Shown piece after piece: positions 1-11,948 of a DNA stretch of 64,000 bases (its first letter is position 1; each line of letters starts with the position of its first letter). Both the position numbers and the translations under genes were made by a program. Under the pieces are notes generated by a model. That model was not told where the DNA came from. It was given only the letters and a program-made list of their open reading frames with translations, and did no database searches. The DNA is from Aphanomyces cochlioides (Eukaryota > Oomycota > Saprolegniomycetes > Saprolegniales > Verrucalvaceae): the NCBI GenBank assembly GCA_019828595.1, contig JAHQRK010000034.1:124001-188000 (forward strand), written 5' to 3'.

Positions 1-3000
1 ATGCGACAACTTCGTGATGTGAAGCGAAGCCAATACATTGGCTTGGTCTTGCGTCGATGTAGAGCACTGATCGTATAGGTCTTCGAGTCCAGGCAGATAC
101 GAGTTGTGCCAAAGGGGAACATCCAAAGATGAGATGTGATTTGGACAGCCGTACGGAGTCCAGCGGGATTCAAACCAGCTACTCAATAAGGCTTTCCACA
201 TTGGAGTGATATTGGGATTCTTGTACAGTTGTCTGATGAATGCAGAAGAGCCATTTGCCAAGAGGAGATCGGGGGGAACCCCATGGATGAAAAGCCTTCT
301 CGAGGAGAGTATAGCCCGGCGTAATCCAGGCGGACATGGCAGACTTGCGGGGTGGGGCAGTGATGGCTTGAATGCATCTGATCATGACAGAGCGGTTGTG
401 TTGTTGCCATAAAGCAAGTGCATGGTGCAGGCCTAAGCCACCGGACTTCTTCGGCATGAATAGGATCTCCTTTTTGATCAAACGGAGGCCATGGACAGAG
501 GAGGATGGGTTGATTTCTTCACCATGCATAAATTGAAGCATGGCCTTGTCGATCTTTTTGGCCAGGTCTTTGTCGGCAGGGACAAAAGCCAGTTGGTACC
601 ATAACACAGGCAGACATATGCTGTGCAGGATAGTGACTTTTCCGGCCATGGTTCGAGCCTTGTAGAGCCACAAAGACAAGCGAGCCACAAACTTCTCAAA
701 CACGTAATTGAAACGTGCCAATGGAGAAAGATTGGGCGCAACCAAGATACCAAGAGCCTTCACGGGACTGTCGGAAGTAACTTGTAGTGAGGCAAGGTTC
801 CCATTCAACTGGCTGTAGGTCAGAATTTGGGTCTTGTCTACGTTGAGTCGGAAACCAGACTTGTCGCAAAAGGTTTGAACCAATGCAAGCTGCCGGTGGA
901 GGCACGTCTCATTTGCCGCATAGAGTTGCGAGTCGTCGGCAAAGTAACTCCCAGTGTGGTAGCGATCCCCACACTTGATGCCATAGTTGGAGTGTTGCCG
1001 TAGGAGTTGGCACATCGGTTCCAAAGCGATCACAAACAGAAGTGGCGACAGTGGATCACCTTGCAACACACCGCGTGAGATGTGAACTTGCTTGGACAAG
1101 AAGCCGTTCACCAAGATGCGAGACTTGCGGCCCGAGTACAGTTCGCGAACCATGTCAACAAAGGTTTCGGGAAAGCCATAGTGACGGAGGACGCGGAGCA
1201 AGTACGCGTGGTCCACGCGATCAAAAGCTTTCTCAAAGTCAAGCAGTGCCACCATCGAGGACGGACTGTGTAGTTTGATGTGGTGCAGCATGTCATCCAG
1301 TCGTGCAATATTGGTTTGGATATTGCTTCGACGGATAAAGCCTTGCTGGTCCGGGTGGATGATGTGTCGAATGTGGCGCTGGAGTCGATAAGCCAGAATA
1401 CTCGTCAGGATTTTCACATCCGTGTGAGTAGGCTAATGGGCCGATAGTTCTTGGCCTGTGACTTGGGGCCTTTCTTGTGCAGCAACACCAGCGTACTGAC
1501 AAGTTGCATGGGAGTCAAGCGAGGGTGAGAATGGAGCTGGTGTGTGAATAGCAGCTCCAATACCAACGACCACTTGTGAGGTGCAAGTTTGAGGACTTCG
1601 AATGGCAGAGCGTTGGGACCTGGCGCTGAGTTCGAACTGCTGTGTCGAATAGCATGATAGAACTCGTTGGCGCGCAAGGGAGCCGACAGCTCTTTCTGGG
1701 CTTGCTCTGGCAGTTGCTTGTGTCGAGTCAATGGGGTCAGAAATGACGACACTTCGTCTCCAGATCGCTGCACGTCGGGAGCTGCAAACAAGTCCTTGTA
1801 GTAGTCGACCAGGACGTCAGACATGCCTTGTTGATTGGAGACAACATTTCCATTGACATCCACCAACTCTTTGAAGACTGTCTTCTTCAAGGGGGTAGGG
1901 ACAGGGGACATGAAGTGGAACTTGGACGAGCGCTCTGCTTTGTACAAGTGAAGTTGGAACGCCTGGTCTTGACGAAACTGCTTGTCTCGATCTTGCAGCT
2001 CGTGAATTTGCTTTTGAAGGTCTCGCACTCGATCCACCAGCACTGAATCTTGACGCATGTTGGGGACTTGCAAAAGCGAAGCGATCTCGACAGCTAACTT
2101 CTTCAACGGCAGACGTTGTTTCTCCAATCGTTGAGAATGGAATTCTTTGAGTTGGGAGCGGATATCATTGACCAGTATGTCGTAGGCCTTGGAGATATTG
2201 TGGAATGTTGGAGACTTGTCCAAAAATCGATCCAGACATCCATGAACAATCTCGGCCGCTCGTGGTAGACGAAGTAGCCAAGTTGGAGCTTTCCATGATC
2301 CAGAGCCATGGCGCAATGTTTGACGCTTTGTGATGATACGACAAGCCACGTGGTCAGCCTGTGGAACGTGTGGCATGTGCGTCGCCTTCCAATGACGAAG
2401 ACCCGCCAAGGTGGACGAACAAAAGATGTAGTCGAGTCGGTTGGTGAGTGTGGGACTTGTGAAGGCTCGTGCCACGGGGTTTTGACGGCGAAACAGATCC
2501 ACCAGAGACAAACTGTGCATCCATGATACGACAAGCCACGTGGTCAGCCTGTGGAACGTGTGGCATGTGCGTCGCCTTCCAATGACGAAGACCCGCCAAG
2601 GTGGACGAACAAAAGATGTAGTCGAGTCGGTTGGTGAGTGTGGGACTTGTGAAGGTTCTTGCCACGGGGTTTTGACGGCGAAACAGATCCACCAGAGACA
2701 AACTGTGCATCCATTGTTCCAGTTGAAGGGTGCCGGCCATGGTGGAGGTACTGGGTCTCAACGAATCCAAATCTTTGTTGAGAGTGCAGTTGAAATCTCC
2801 TCCAACAATGTGGAGCGCATGTGGAGGAAAGTCGCGTGGCAATTCTTCGAAGTAACTTGCTCGTTCTTGGAAGGCTGCCGGCGCATAGATATTGTGGAGA
2901 ACGACTGTCAGTGGACCCAGAGTACATCGCACTTGTAGATAACGACCACGAAGCACTGGGTTGTCATGAGGGACTTGAGTGGCGTTCTTCAAAGGAGAGT

Positions 3001-3304
3001 GAGGATGTATCAACGTAGCCAGACCTCCAGTGGCTGGCGACGTGGATACTTCAGGGTAAATAGGCTCTTCAAAGAACAAAGAGCCTTCGTGGTTTGTGAT
3101 GCGTTGCCAATGGAACGCAACACGGTCGTGGAGACTTGGCGTGCGGAAACGGGTTTCTTGGATAAAGGAAACGTCGTGAACACTTGATAGTTTGTCGAGG
3201 ATGTACCGATGACTGTTGGAGAAGCCATTGGTGTTGAGGGAGATGATTTGTGGGTCCCAGTCCACGAGTTCAGTTGGGACATCGGAGAAGTTGTTGTCAA
3301 TCAT
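1..3304 (-). pseudogene. ORF2 of copy A: endonuclease/reverse transcriptase, broken and cut by the window edge
   Basis: The ATG is at 3304; a GTG just upstream is not needed. It encodes the APE-type endonuclease (GGDFN and NRLDYIF motifs) and the reverse transcriptase (FADD). Three lesions are visible. A 190-bp direct duplication at 2333-2712 shifts the frame inside the end of the endonuclease domain. A 1-nt deletion near 1424 (GTGTGAG where other copies read GTGTTGAG) breaks the start of the RT domain. A 2-nt deletion near 270 breaks the C-terminal region. The last roughly 310 codons lie outside the window. The family's ORF2 is 1351 aa. This copy cannot make the full protein. Confidence 0.9.
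2333..2712. repeat. 190-bp tandem direct duplication inside ORF2 of copy A
   Basis: Bases 2333-2522 and 2523-2712 are nearly identical, starting at ATGATACGACAAGCC and offset by exactly 190. No other ORF2 copy in the window has it, so it arose in this copy. As 190 is not a multiple of three, it shifts the frame. The two repeats differ at a few bases (for example GGCTCGTG against GGTTCTTG near 2463 and 2653). Confidence 0.92.
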
Positions 3305-3382
3305 CACGAGTACAGATGAAAATGAGTAGAATGGAGGGGTCAGAGGGGAGGTTGAAATGGATTGAAGCAGGGGATAGAAGCC

Positions 3383-6300
3383 TTAGAGTTGATCGTCCTC
3401 CAAATCGAGGGGATCAATTTCGTCGCGTTTCATGGAGTGGTGAGCTTTGCTGCAGAGCTCGTCGATGTGGTAATTGTTGGTGATGCTTTTGAGCATCGAG
3501 ATGGCCGACAAGACGGGAGCCGGCAAAGTGAACTTCTCGAGATTGTCGCTGAAGTTTTCGATCAAAGCAAACAGCGACCAGTCCGTCAAGCAGTTGGTGT
3601 CAGGCAATCTTGTTGCTTCTTGGTTCAATAGAACAGTCAGTGCCTCCGAGTTTGTGTAGAGGTCTGGGGCCCGATTTGAGAGGAATAAGTCAATCGTAGC
3701 AAGTGCAAAGAGGATGCGCTTGATCTCTGGTATGTCCGTGGTCAATTCTTCCAAGATTTCTGACGGGTGAATCTTGTATTGAGCCATGAAGTTGACGTGA
3801 TGTTTGTAGTTGTGAGGCTTGCCTTGAGCTTTTAACAAAGCCATCTTGCGCTCAATAGTCTTGGTTGCAACAAGTGACTGAAACAAACTGAGGTCTTCAT
3901 CTTGTGCGTACATAGCATGTGCAACGAGCTGAGGATCATCTCGCAAAATGCGTTGACATTCGGTGATACTGCCTTCGACTTTCTTGTCTCGAATGATCTT
4001 CTTCGCCAATTCGAGGTGGGCTGCAGCAGACTTGTTAAGTCGTTGTTTCTTCGCTTTGCCTTTGGTCTTTTTCGGGCGTGGCGCACTTGAATCTTCCAAT
4101 ACAATTCGAGGCACTGCAAAGTCTTCAAACGAGAGTTCCACGTCGTCTTCTTCGAGGATATGAAAACGGTTGGATGTCGGCAGGGGATCCAAACGTGGGG
4201 ACGAAGGCAAAGTACGTTTTGGAGCTGGTCCAGACCGGTAGCCCGTTACCAATTGAAGGTCCAGCGAGTTCTTGGGCTGCTCACTTGGTGGAGCAAGAGC
4301 GGGCGATTCGTTGGTAGACATTTCCACATCTTCTTGTTGTTTGTCTTGTCCATTGTTGTTAGGGGGATCGCTGTCACCAGACATATCGACATCAGAGCCA
4401 TGAGAAGGAGCTGTTGGCTGTGGTTGTTCATCTTGACCATCTTCAGATGCCTCAGTTGAGTCGGCCTTGCCTTCCGCATTTGTTCCAGGGTCTTGATCAT
4501 GATCGTCTCCATCATGTTCAGGTTCTTTTTCTCCTGACGGAGGAGATTTTGCCGCTGCCTTGGCCGCTTTTGCCTTCGCTTTTTCAGCCTTGGCCTCTGC
4601 ACGTCGTGAAACAATCGACGGAGGCAATGTCTTGTTCAGAGCAGCGATCTTGTGCTGAAACACGACGACAAAAGGCTGACCCGACGGATCCGTAATGGTG
4701 ATTTCGCGTAGTGCGTCGCCGGATTTTGGTACCAACACTGCAGGAGGCGCAGACGACTTGAAAATGACTCTCAAATGCGGCGACTTGATGTTCTGACCAG
4801 CAGTAGGGTTGAATGCTGCTATCACTGACTTGGTCAATGCAGCCATTTTCTTGACAATTGCCTTGGCCATCGAAGGGTGACTGACCTTGTTGAACGTAAC
4901 GTAGTAGTTGTTGCCATAACGCGAGTACTTGGGAACCAGGAAGTCTTTGCCACCAAGTCGAAACGTTGTGCCTCCCATTTCCACGCACGTAGACAAGTTG
5001 TAACTTGAGATCACAATGGTCTGTGGGTTCTTCTTGTGGATCAAAATGTTCGGAAATTTGGAGCCCCATAACGAACCAGGATTTTCCTTGACAAATTGAT
5101 CGCAGATGACTTTTTCGGACCAGTCCTTGTAGGCTTCGCCCAACTTGACTGTGAGCTCGTACACTTGGGACTGGGGAGTGAGCAAAATGTTTTCAATGAA
5201 GGCGTCCATGTCACCAGAGTCTTTGTAGAATGTGTCCGCCATGGCCTCGCATCGCGCAATATCGTCATCGGCAATAGCATGAGCACCAGTGTTGCGATGT
5301 TTCGCGCCTTTGGGGGCATTGCCTTGCTTGGAATCTTTCTTGGACGAAGCTGAATCCTTGCCGGGAGCCTTTTGCGTCCATGGATTGGCCTTTTCAGCGT
5401 TTTGTTGCTCTTGATCGCCTTGTATTTTGTCTGCCGCGGTAGGAGGATCAACAGCGCCATTTCCTTGAGCAACGGATTTGTCGACAATGTCTTGATTTGA
5501 CTGGTCATTGTCATTGTTTGTCGATTGTTCCTCGTGAATAACTTCTCCAGGAGTATCACACGACTTCGCTTGGCCGTTAATGTCGCCTGACCCATCCACC
5601 TCCGAGTGAATTTGAGTATTTCCCTCGTCGGTTAAGGCCTCGGTTTCAGTAGAATCCTTCCCCTCGGCGTCTCCAGAGACCATATCCACGTCCTCTTGAG
5701 ATTTTTCTTCTTCCTCTCCCGTTCTAGGAGGCTCAGCACAGGGGGCGACGCGGTTGGTGGCTGCTGGCTCAGTCCCATTGGTCACGAGAAAGGCCGGGGC
5801 CAGACCCCCAGTGACAGGGGTAGAAGGGGAATCCATGCCATCCCCGCAGCACGGTGACTGGGGTACACCATTGCTCCGGCGAGAACCCAAATCGGGATAC
5901 CGCCCCCGCCCCTCCGAAGAGGCCCCTGGGGGGAAGTAGACAGAACCGCAGGGTGTGCCCATAGGGGGGGCCCTCGTAGCCTCTAGGGCTGGCATGGACC
6001 CCGTTTTCTCGCCGCCTTCACTGGGGATCGACTCCAATTGGAGTCCAGGGAAGCAGCCACCACAGGCACAAGGCCCCAGTGGTTCGCCCTCCTGAGTGAG
6101 GGCTTCGCTAGACAAGTTAACGACAGTGGTCTGGGGGTCAACCACTGACCCACTGAGGTTGACCCCCCTGGAACTCCGGCGAGTGGAGCACCAGGTGAAG
6201 CGCTGGGGGAGCGAGACGCAGATTGGTCTCCAGAGACGCTGTTGGGGTCGAACTCGACCTCCACTTCGGCCCTAGGGTTAGGTGTAGAGACATTACTCAC

Positions 6301-6420
6301 ACCACTTCCGCCATCCTGATTGGACGACGAAAGTGGGTGAGGTGATACAATACCTGGAATGATGGTGACTCCGAGAGTGTTGGTCTCACGGAGCTCGGAA
6401 CAGCTGTTGGCGTTGGACAT
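3383..6420 (-). pseudogene. ORF1 of copy A, frameshifted
   Basis: The ATG is at 6420 (start of the MSNANSCSE sequence shared by all copies) and the stop at 3383. Length is 3038 nt against 3039 nt in intact copies. One base is missing in a C run at 6163-6168 (six C; seven in copies A', Q and S), so the frame breaks at about codon 86. Downstream of it the frame stays open for about 920 codons. The protein type is described under the intact ORF1 at 44450-47485. Confidence 0.9.
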
Positions 6421-6480
6421 TTTGAGCGCGGCGGCACTTGATAACTTCTTGACTTGAGGGGTACGAGGCAAATTCGGAAG

Positions 6481-6496
6481 TCGCTTGTCTTTGTGG
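6481..6496. repeat. Predicted target-site duplication of copy A (single copy in window)
   Basis: On the minus strand the bases before A's 5' end read CCACAAAGACAAGCGA. They start with CC and are 16 nt long, as in the proven TSDs of this family. The partner copy should follow A's 3' end, left of the window. Confidence 0.6.
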
Positions 6497-8104
6497 CTCT
6501 ACAAGGCTCGAACCATGGCCGGAAAAGTCACTATCCTGCACAGCATATGTCTGCCTGTGTTATGGTACCAACTGGCTTTTGTCCCTGCCGACAAAGACCT
6601 GGCCACAAAGATCGACAAGGCCATGCTTCAATTTATGCATGGTGAAGAAATCAACCCATCCTCCTCTGTCCATGGCCTCCGTTTGATCAAAAAGGAGATC
6701 ATATTCATGCCGAAGAAGTCCGGTGGCTTAGGCCTGCACCATGCACTTGCTTTATGGCAACAACACAACCGCTCTGTCATGATCAGATGCATTCAAGCCA
6801 TCACCACCCCACCCCGCAAGTCTGCCATGTCCGCCTGGATTACGCCGGGCTATACTCTCCTCGAGAAGGCTTTTCATCCATGGGGTTCCCCCCGGGATCT
6901 CCTCTTGGCAAATGGCTCTTCTGCATTCATCAGACAACTGTACAAGAATCCCAATATCACTCCAATGTGGAAAGCCTTATTGAGTAGCTGGTTTGAATCC
7001 CGCTGGACTCCGTACGGCTGTCCAAATCACATCTCATCTTTGGATGTTCCCCTTTGGCACAACTCGTATCTGCCTGGACTCGAAGACCTATACGATCAGT
7101 GCTCTACATCGACGCAAGACCAAGCCAATGTATTGGCTTCGCTTCACATCACGAAGTTGTCGCATTTGTTGACTCCGTGTCAGCGAGTTTGGCCAGCTTC
7201 GATCTTGTTCGACAAAATCAACCGTGCCTGCCGCCAAGCCAATTTTGTCCCTCCAACGAAACAATGGATCTCAATCTTGGTGACCAAGTTATCACGATTG
7301 TTTGAGATTGTTTCTGAAGAGGATGCTCCCGTGTTCCACTTGCCGACGCCAAGCTCTGAATGGATGGAATGGCACTGGATAATTCACCCTGACTCGAGTC
7401 CGATCTTGTTGGCGTTTGCGACTTCGAAATCGGCTAAGATCAGAGCTTCTCCAGCTGCCAGCTCGTCCATTCTTCCTACCAAGCATCTCAACCTGCCATC
7501 CAACTTTTACGAAGACCCCAAGCGCCTTACCCAACTTGCCGCCTTCCTCCAACCCGACCACATTCTCCCTCGATATGGAGAGTTCATTTTCAAGACCCTT
7601 CTCCGCGCCAACGCCATGCAATATCTGTTTCAGTACCAAGACCCCAAGCCGACGTGTGTCTTCTGTCGTGTCAATGAGACGTACGAGCATTTCCTGTTCT
7701 CTTGTGGATATGGTCAATCTGTTTGGTATTTCTTCAAGGCGATCCAGCGACTGCTCGAGTGTTCCTTTCCGTCCACGTGTCTGGAAATGTTCTACGAGAC
7801 GCCCAAGCCGTCCGATGGATACTACATCCGTGGCTATCTGAAGATATGGCCGATTGTCCGAGCCTGCGTGTATTATCAAATATGGCTCCAACGTGCCGAT
7901 CGCACCTTTCGACCCGACCTCACAGCGAAGAGTCCGATGGAAGTTGCCATTCATGCTGCCTCTTTGATCAAGCTACATCTACAACAGCTCCTGGTTGATC
8001 TCCCTCTCAAGAAGGGATACACCAAGGTATTCAATGTGCTCAAGCATCTATCTTCGGACCCCTGGTTACGTCAACACATCATTCCTGACAGCGTCGTTTC
8101 ATGA
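6482..8104 (+). pseudogene. ORF2 C-terminal fragment of copy B (codons 812-1351)
   Basis: The frame is open from the junction to TGA at 8102-8104. It holds the region downstream of the RT catalytic core and the C-terminal CCHC finger (C-x2-C-x7-H-x4-C, read as CVFCRVNETYEHFLFSC). It lacks the endonuclease and the RT active site because copy A separates it from the rest. An ATG near its start would allow a stand-alone protein of about 530 aa, but nothing shows that it is made. Confidence 0.88.
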
Positions 8105-8250
8105 GTGAGCATGACGGCTCACCACTTCATCTCCTGTTCAATGACCACTTTGCCATATTCTGTTTTCCAAGTTCTATTTATACAGTACGAGGCAAATTAG
8201 TAAGTCATTAGGGCCTTTGCCCAAAAATAAGGTTAATACAACTCATTTAA
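8105..8250 (+). other. 3' UTR of copy B
   Basis: It contains the stem GTGAGC/GCTCAC just after the stop, the GTACGAGGCAAATT motif that is complementary to the 5' UTR, and the terminus ATAAGGTTAATACAACTCATTTAA. There is no poly(A) tail. The next two bases are CC of the flanking ORF1. Confidence 0.85.
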
Positions 8251-10120
8251 CCGCTGCCTTGGCCGCTTTTGCCTTCGCTTTTTCAGCCTTGGCCTCTGCA
8301 CGTCGTGAAACAATCGACGGAGGCAATGTCTTGTTCAGAGCAGCGATCTTGTGCTGAAACACGACGACAAAAGGCTGACCCGACGGATCCGTAATGGTGA
8401 TTTCGCGTAGTGCGTCGCCGGATTTTGGCACCAGCACTGCAGGAGGCGCAGACGACTTGAAAATGACTCTCAAATGCGGCGACTTGATGTTCTGACCAGC
8501 AGTAGGGTTGAATGCTGCTATCACTGACTTGGTCAATGCAGCCATTTTCTTGACAATTGCCTTGGCCATCGAAGGGTGACTGACCTTGTTGAACGTAACG
8601 TAGTAGTTGTTGCCATAACGCGAGTACTTGGGAACCAGGAAGTCTTTGCCACCAAGTCGAAACGTTGTGCCTCCCATTTCCACGCACGTAGACAAGTTGT
8701 AACTTGAGATCACAATGGTCTGTGGGTTCTTCTTGTGGATCAAAATGTTCGGAAATTTGGAGCCCCATAACGAACCAGGATTTTCCTTGACAAATTGATC
8801 GCAGATGACTTTTTCGGACCAGTCCTTGTAGGCTTCGCCCAACTTGACTGTGAGCTCGTACACTTGGGACTGGGGGGTGAGCAAAATGTTTTCAATGAAG
8901 GCGTCCATGTCACCAGAGTCTTTGTAGAATGTGTCCGCCATGGCCTCGCATCGCGCAATATCGTCATCGGCAATAGCATGAGCACCAGTGTTGCGATGTT
9001 TCGCGCCTTTGGGGGCATTGCCTTGCTTGGAATCTTTCTTGGACGAAGCTGAATCCTTGCCGGGAGCCTTTTGCGTCCATGGATTGGCCTTTTCAGCGTT
9101 TTGTTGCTCTTGATCGCCTTGTATTTTGTCTGCCGCGGTAGGAGGATCAACAGCGCCATTTCCTTGAGCAACGGATTTGTCGACAATGTCTTGATTTGAC
9201 TGGTCATTGTCATTGTTTGTCGATTGTTCCTCGTGAATAACTTCTCCAGGAGTATCACACGACTTCGCTTGGCCGTTAATGTCGCCTGACCCATCCACCT
9301 CCGAGTGAATTTGAGTATTTCCCTCGTCGGTTAAGGCCTCGGTTTCAGTAGAATCCTTCCCCTCGGCGTCTCCAGAGACCATATCCACGTCCTCTTGAGA
9401 TTTTTCTTCTTCCTCTCCCGTTCTAGGAGGCTCAGCACAGGGGGCGACGCGGTTGGTGGCTGCTGGCTCAGTCCCATTGGTCACGAGAAAGGCCGGGGCC
9501 AGACCCCCAGTGACAGGGGTAGAAGGGGAATCCATGCCATCCCCGCAGCACGGTGACTGGGGTACACCATTGCTCCGGCGAGAACCCAAATCGGGATACC
9601 GCCCCCGCCCCTCCGAAGAGGCCCCTGGGGGGAAGTAGACAGAACCGCAGGGTGTGCCCATAGGGGGGGCCCTCGTAGCCTCTAGGGCTGGCATGGACCC
9701 CGTTTTCTCGCCGCCTTCACTGGGGATCGACTCCAATTGGAGTCCAGGGAAGCAGCCACCACAGGCACAAGGCCCCAGTGGTTCGCCCTCCTGAGTGAGG
9801 GCTTCGCTAGACAAGTTAACGACAGTGGTCTGGGGGTCAACCACTGACCCACTGAGGTTGACCCCCCCTGGAACTCCGGCGAGTGGAGCACCAGGTGAAG
9901 CGCTGGGGGAGCGAGACGCAGATTGGTCTCCAGAGACGCTGTTGGGGTCGAACTCGACCTCCACTTCGGCCCTAGGGTTAGGTGTAGAGACATTACTCAC
10001 ACCACTTCCGCCATCCTGATTGGACGACGAAAGTGGGTGAGGTGATACAATACCTGGAATGATGGTGACTCCGAGAGTGTTGGTCTCACGGAGCTCGGAA
10101 CAGCTGTTGGCGTTGGACAT
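8251..10120 (-). pseudogene. ORF1 N-terminal fragment of copy A' (codons 1 to about 623)
   Basis: The ATG is at 10120 and the frame is open to the junction at 8251, where the A/K/E-rich helix is cut. It covers the acidic low-complexity N-terminal part and the central folded region but lacks the C-terminal 390 residues. Translation from this ATG would stop within a few codons after the junction. Confidence 0.88.
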
Positions 10121-10180
10121 TTTGAGCGCGGCGGCACTTGATAACTTCTTGACTTGAGGGGTACGAGGCAAATTCGGAAG
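8251..10180 (-). mobile_element. LINE copy A', 5' portion
   Basis: Minus-strand 5' UTR and first 623 codons of ORF1. It ends abruptly at 8251 (CCGCTGCC), where copy B's 3' end abuts. It is the partner of 4552-6480 in the tandem chimera. Its C tract at 9862-9868 has seven C, so the reading frame is intact here, unlike in copy A. Confidence 0.85.
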
Positions 10181-11802
10181 TCGCTTGTCTTTGTGGCTCT
10201 ACAAGGCTCGAACCATGGCCGGAAAAGTCACTATCCTGCACAGCATATGTCTGCCTGTGTTATGGTACCAACTGGCTTTTGTCCCTGCCGACAAAGACCT
10301 GGCCACAAAGATCGACAAGGCCATGCTTCAATTTATGCATGGTGAAGAAATCAACCCATCCTCCTCTGTCCATGGCCTCCGTTTGATCAAAAAGGAGATC
10401 ATATTCATGCCGAAGAAGTCCGGTGGCTTAGGCCTGCACCATGCACTTGCTTTATGGCAACAACACAACCGCTCTGTCATGATCAGATGCATTCAAGCCA
10501 TCACCACCCCACCCCGCAAGTCTGCCATGTCCGCCTGGATTACGCCGGGCTATACTCTCCTCGAGAAGGCTTTTCATCCATGGGGTTCCCCGGGATCTCC
10601 TCTTGGCAAATGGCTCTTCTGCATTCATCAGACAACTGTACAAGAATCCCAATATCACTCCAATGTGGAAAGCCTTATTGAGTAGCTGGTTTGAATCCCG
10701 CTGGACTCCGTACGGCTGTCCAAATCACATCTCATCTTTGGATGTTCCCCTTTGGCACAACTCGTATCTGCCTGGACTCGAAGACCTATACGATCAGTGC
10801 TCTACATCGACGCAAGACCAAGCCAATGTATTGGCTTCGCTTCACATCACGAAGTTGTCGCATTTGTTGACTCCGTGTCAGCGAGTTTGGCCAGCTTCGA
10901 TCTTGTTCGACAAAATCAACCGTGCCTGCCGCCAAGCCAATTTTGTCCCTCCAACGAAACAATGGATCTCAATCTTGGTGACCAAGTTATCACGATTGTT
11001 TGAGATTGTTTCTGAAGAGGATGCTCCCGTGTTCCACTTGCCGACGCCAAGCTCTGAATGGATGGAATGGCACTGGATAATTCACCCTGACTCGAGTCCG
11101 ATCTTGTTGGCGTTTGCGACTTCGAAATCGGCTAAGATCAGAGCTTCTCCAGCTGCCAGCTCGTCCATTCTTCCTACCAAGCATCTCAACCTGCCATCCA
11201 ACTTTTACGAAGACCCCAAGCGCCTTACCCAACTTGCCGCCTTCCTCCAACCCGACCACATTCTCCCTCGATATGGAGAGTTCATTTTCAAGACCCTTCT
11301 CCGCGCCAACGCCATGCAATATCTGTTTCAGTACCAAGACCCCAAGCCGACGTGTGTCTTCTGTCGTGTCAATGAGACGTACGAGCATTTCCTGTTCTCT
11401 TGTGGATATGGTCAATCTGTTTGGTATTTCTTCAAGGCGATCCAGCGACTGCTCGAGTGTTCCTTTCCGTCCACGTGTCTGGAAATGTTCTACGAGACGC
11501 CCAAGCCGTCCGATGGATACTACATCCGTGGCTATCTGAAGATATGGCCGATTGTCCGAGCCTGCGTGTATTATCAAATATGGCTCCAACGTGCCGATCG
11601 CACCTTTCGACCCGACCTCACAGCGAAGAGTCCGATGGAAGTTGCCATTCATGCTGCCTCTTTGATCAAGCTACATCTACAACAGCTCCTGGTTGATCTC
11701 CCTCTCAAGAAGGGATACACCAAGGTATTCAATGTGCTCAAGCATCTATCTTCGGACCCCTGGTTACGTCAACACATCATTCCTGACAGCGTCGTTTCAT
11801 GA
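10181..11802 (+). pseudogene. ORF2 C-terminal fragment of copy B', frameshifted
   Basis: Same content as 6482-8104, but the run near 10590 has four C instead of six. The frame therefore breaks at about ORF2 codon 946, and the finger region is in another frame (from about 10600 to the TGA at 11802). The same short site is broken in several other copies. Confidence 0.87.
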
Positions 11803-11948
11803 GTGAGCATGACGGCTCACCACTTCATCTCCTGTTCAATGACCACTTTGCCATATTCTGTTTTCCAAGTTCTATTTATACAGTACGAGGCAAATTAGTA
11901 AGTCATTAGGGCCTTTGCCCAAAAATAAGGTTAATACAACTCATTTAA
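11803..11948 (+). other. 3' UTR of copy B'
   Basis: Same as the 3' UTR of copy B, including its subgroup-specific bases. It ends CATTTAA at 11948 and is followed by CC. Confidence 0.85.

Larger units (their letters stand above)
1..6480 (-). mobile_element. LINE copy A (5' end complete, 3' part off the left edge)
   Basis: Minus-strand copy reading from its 5' end at 6480 through ORF1 and ORF2 and off the window at ORF2 codon about 1039. The 5' end (ACTTCCGAATTTG on the minus strand) is the same as in Q, M and S, so it is a real element end. It sits in the ORF2 of plus-strand copy B at codon 812. The flanking bases 6481-6496 form the expected first copy of a target-site duplication, whose partner should lie left of the window. 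Both ORFs carry frameshifts. Confidence 0.9.
6481..8250 (+). mobile_element. LINE copy B, 3' portion (interrupted by A)
   Basis: Sense ORF2 from codon 812 to the stop, then the complete 3' UTR ending CATTTAA at 8250. The 5' part of B should lie left of the window, beyond copy A, which split it. B and B' share variants not seen in most copies (GTGAGCATGACGG after the stop, GCCCAAAAATAAGG near the end), so they form a small subgroup. Confidence 0.85.
4552..11948. repeat. Two tandem copies of a chimera: antisense ORF1 joined to sense ORF2 3' end
   Basis: Bases 4552-8250 (3699 bp) and 8251-11948 (3698 bp) are near-identical direct repeats. Both hold the same artificial joint, the antisense 5' end of ORF1 fused to ORF2 codon 812 (6480/6481 and 10180/10181). 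They differ by one extra C at 9862-9868, two missing C near 10590, and a few substitutions (for example near 4731, 4736 and 5177). The repeat boundary at 8250/8251 is exactly an element 3' end followed by CC. This suggests either duplication by unequal exchange or re-insertion of a chimeric transcript. Confidence 0.88.
10181..11948 (+). mobile_element. LINE copy B', 3' portion
   Basis: Second copy of B in the tandem chimera, from ORF2 codon 812 to the 3' end at 11948. It is followed by CCACAGACC of C's ORF1, so this is the 3' junction of an insertion into C at ORF1 codon 466. Confidence 0.85.

Noticed and set aside
4552..11948. Twin priming (5' inversion during one insertion) to explain antisense ORF1 joined to sense ORF2
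   Set aside because: The antisense part of A continues through all of ORF1 and most of ORF2 to the window edge, and the joint has the CC-start flank of a separate insertion. A inserted into B fits better.
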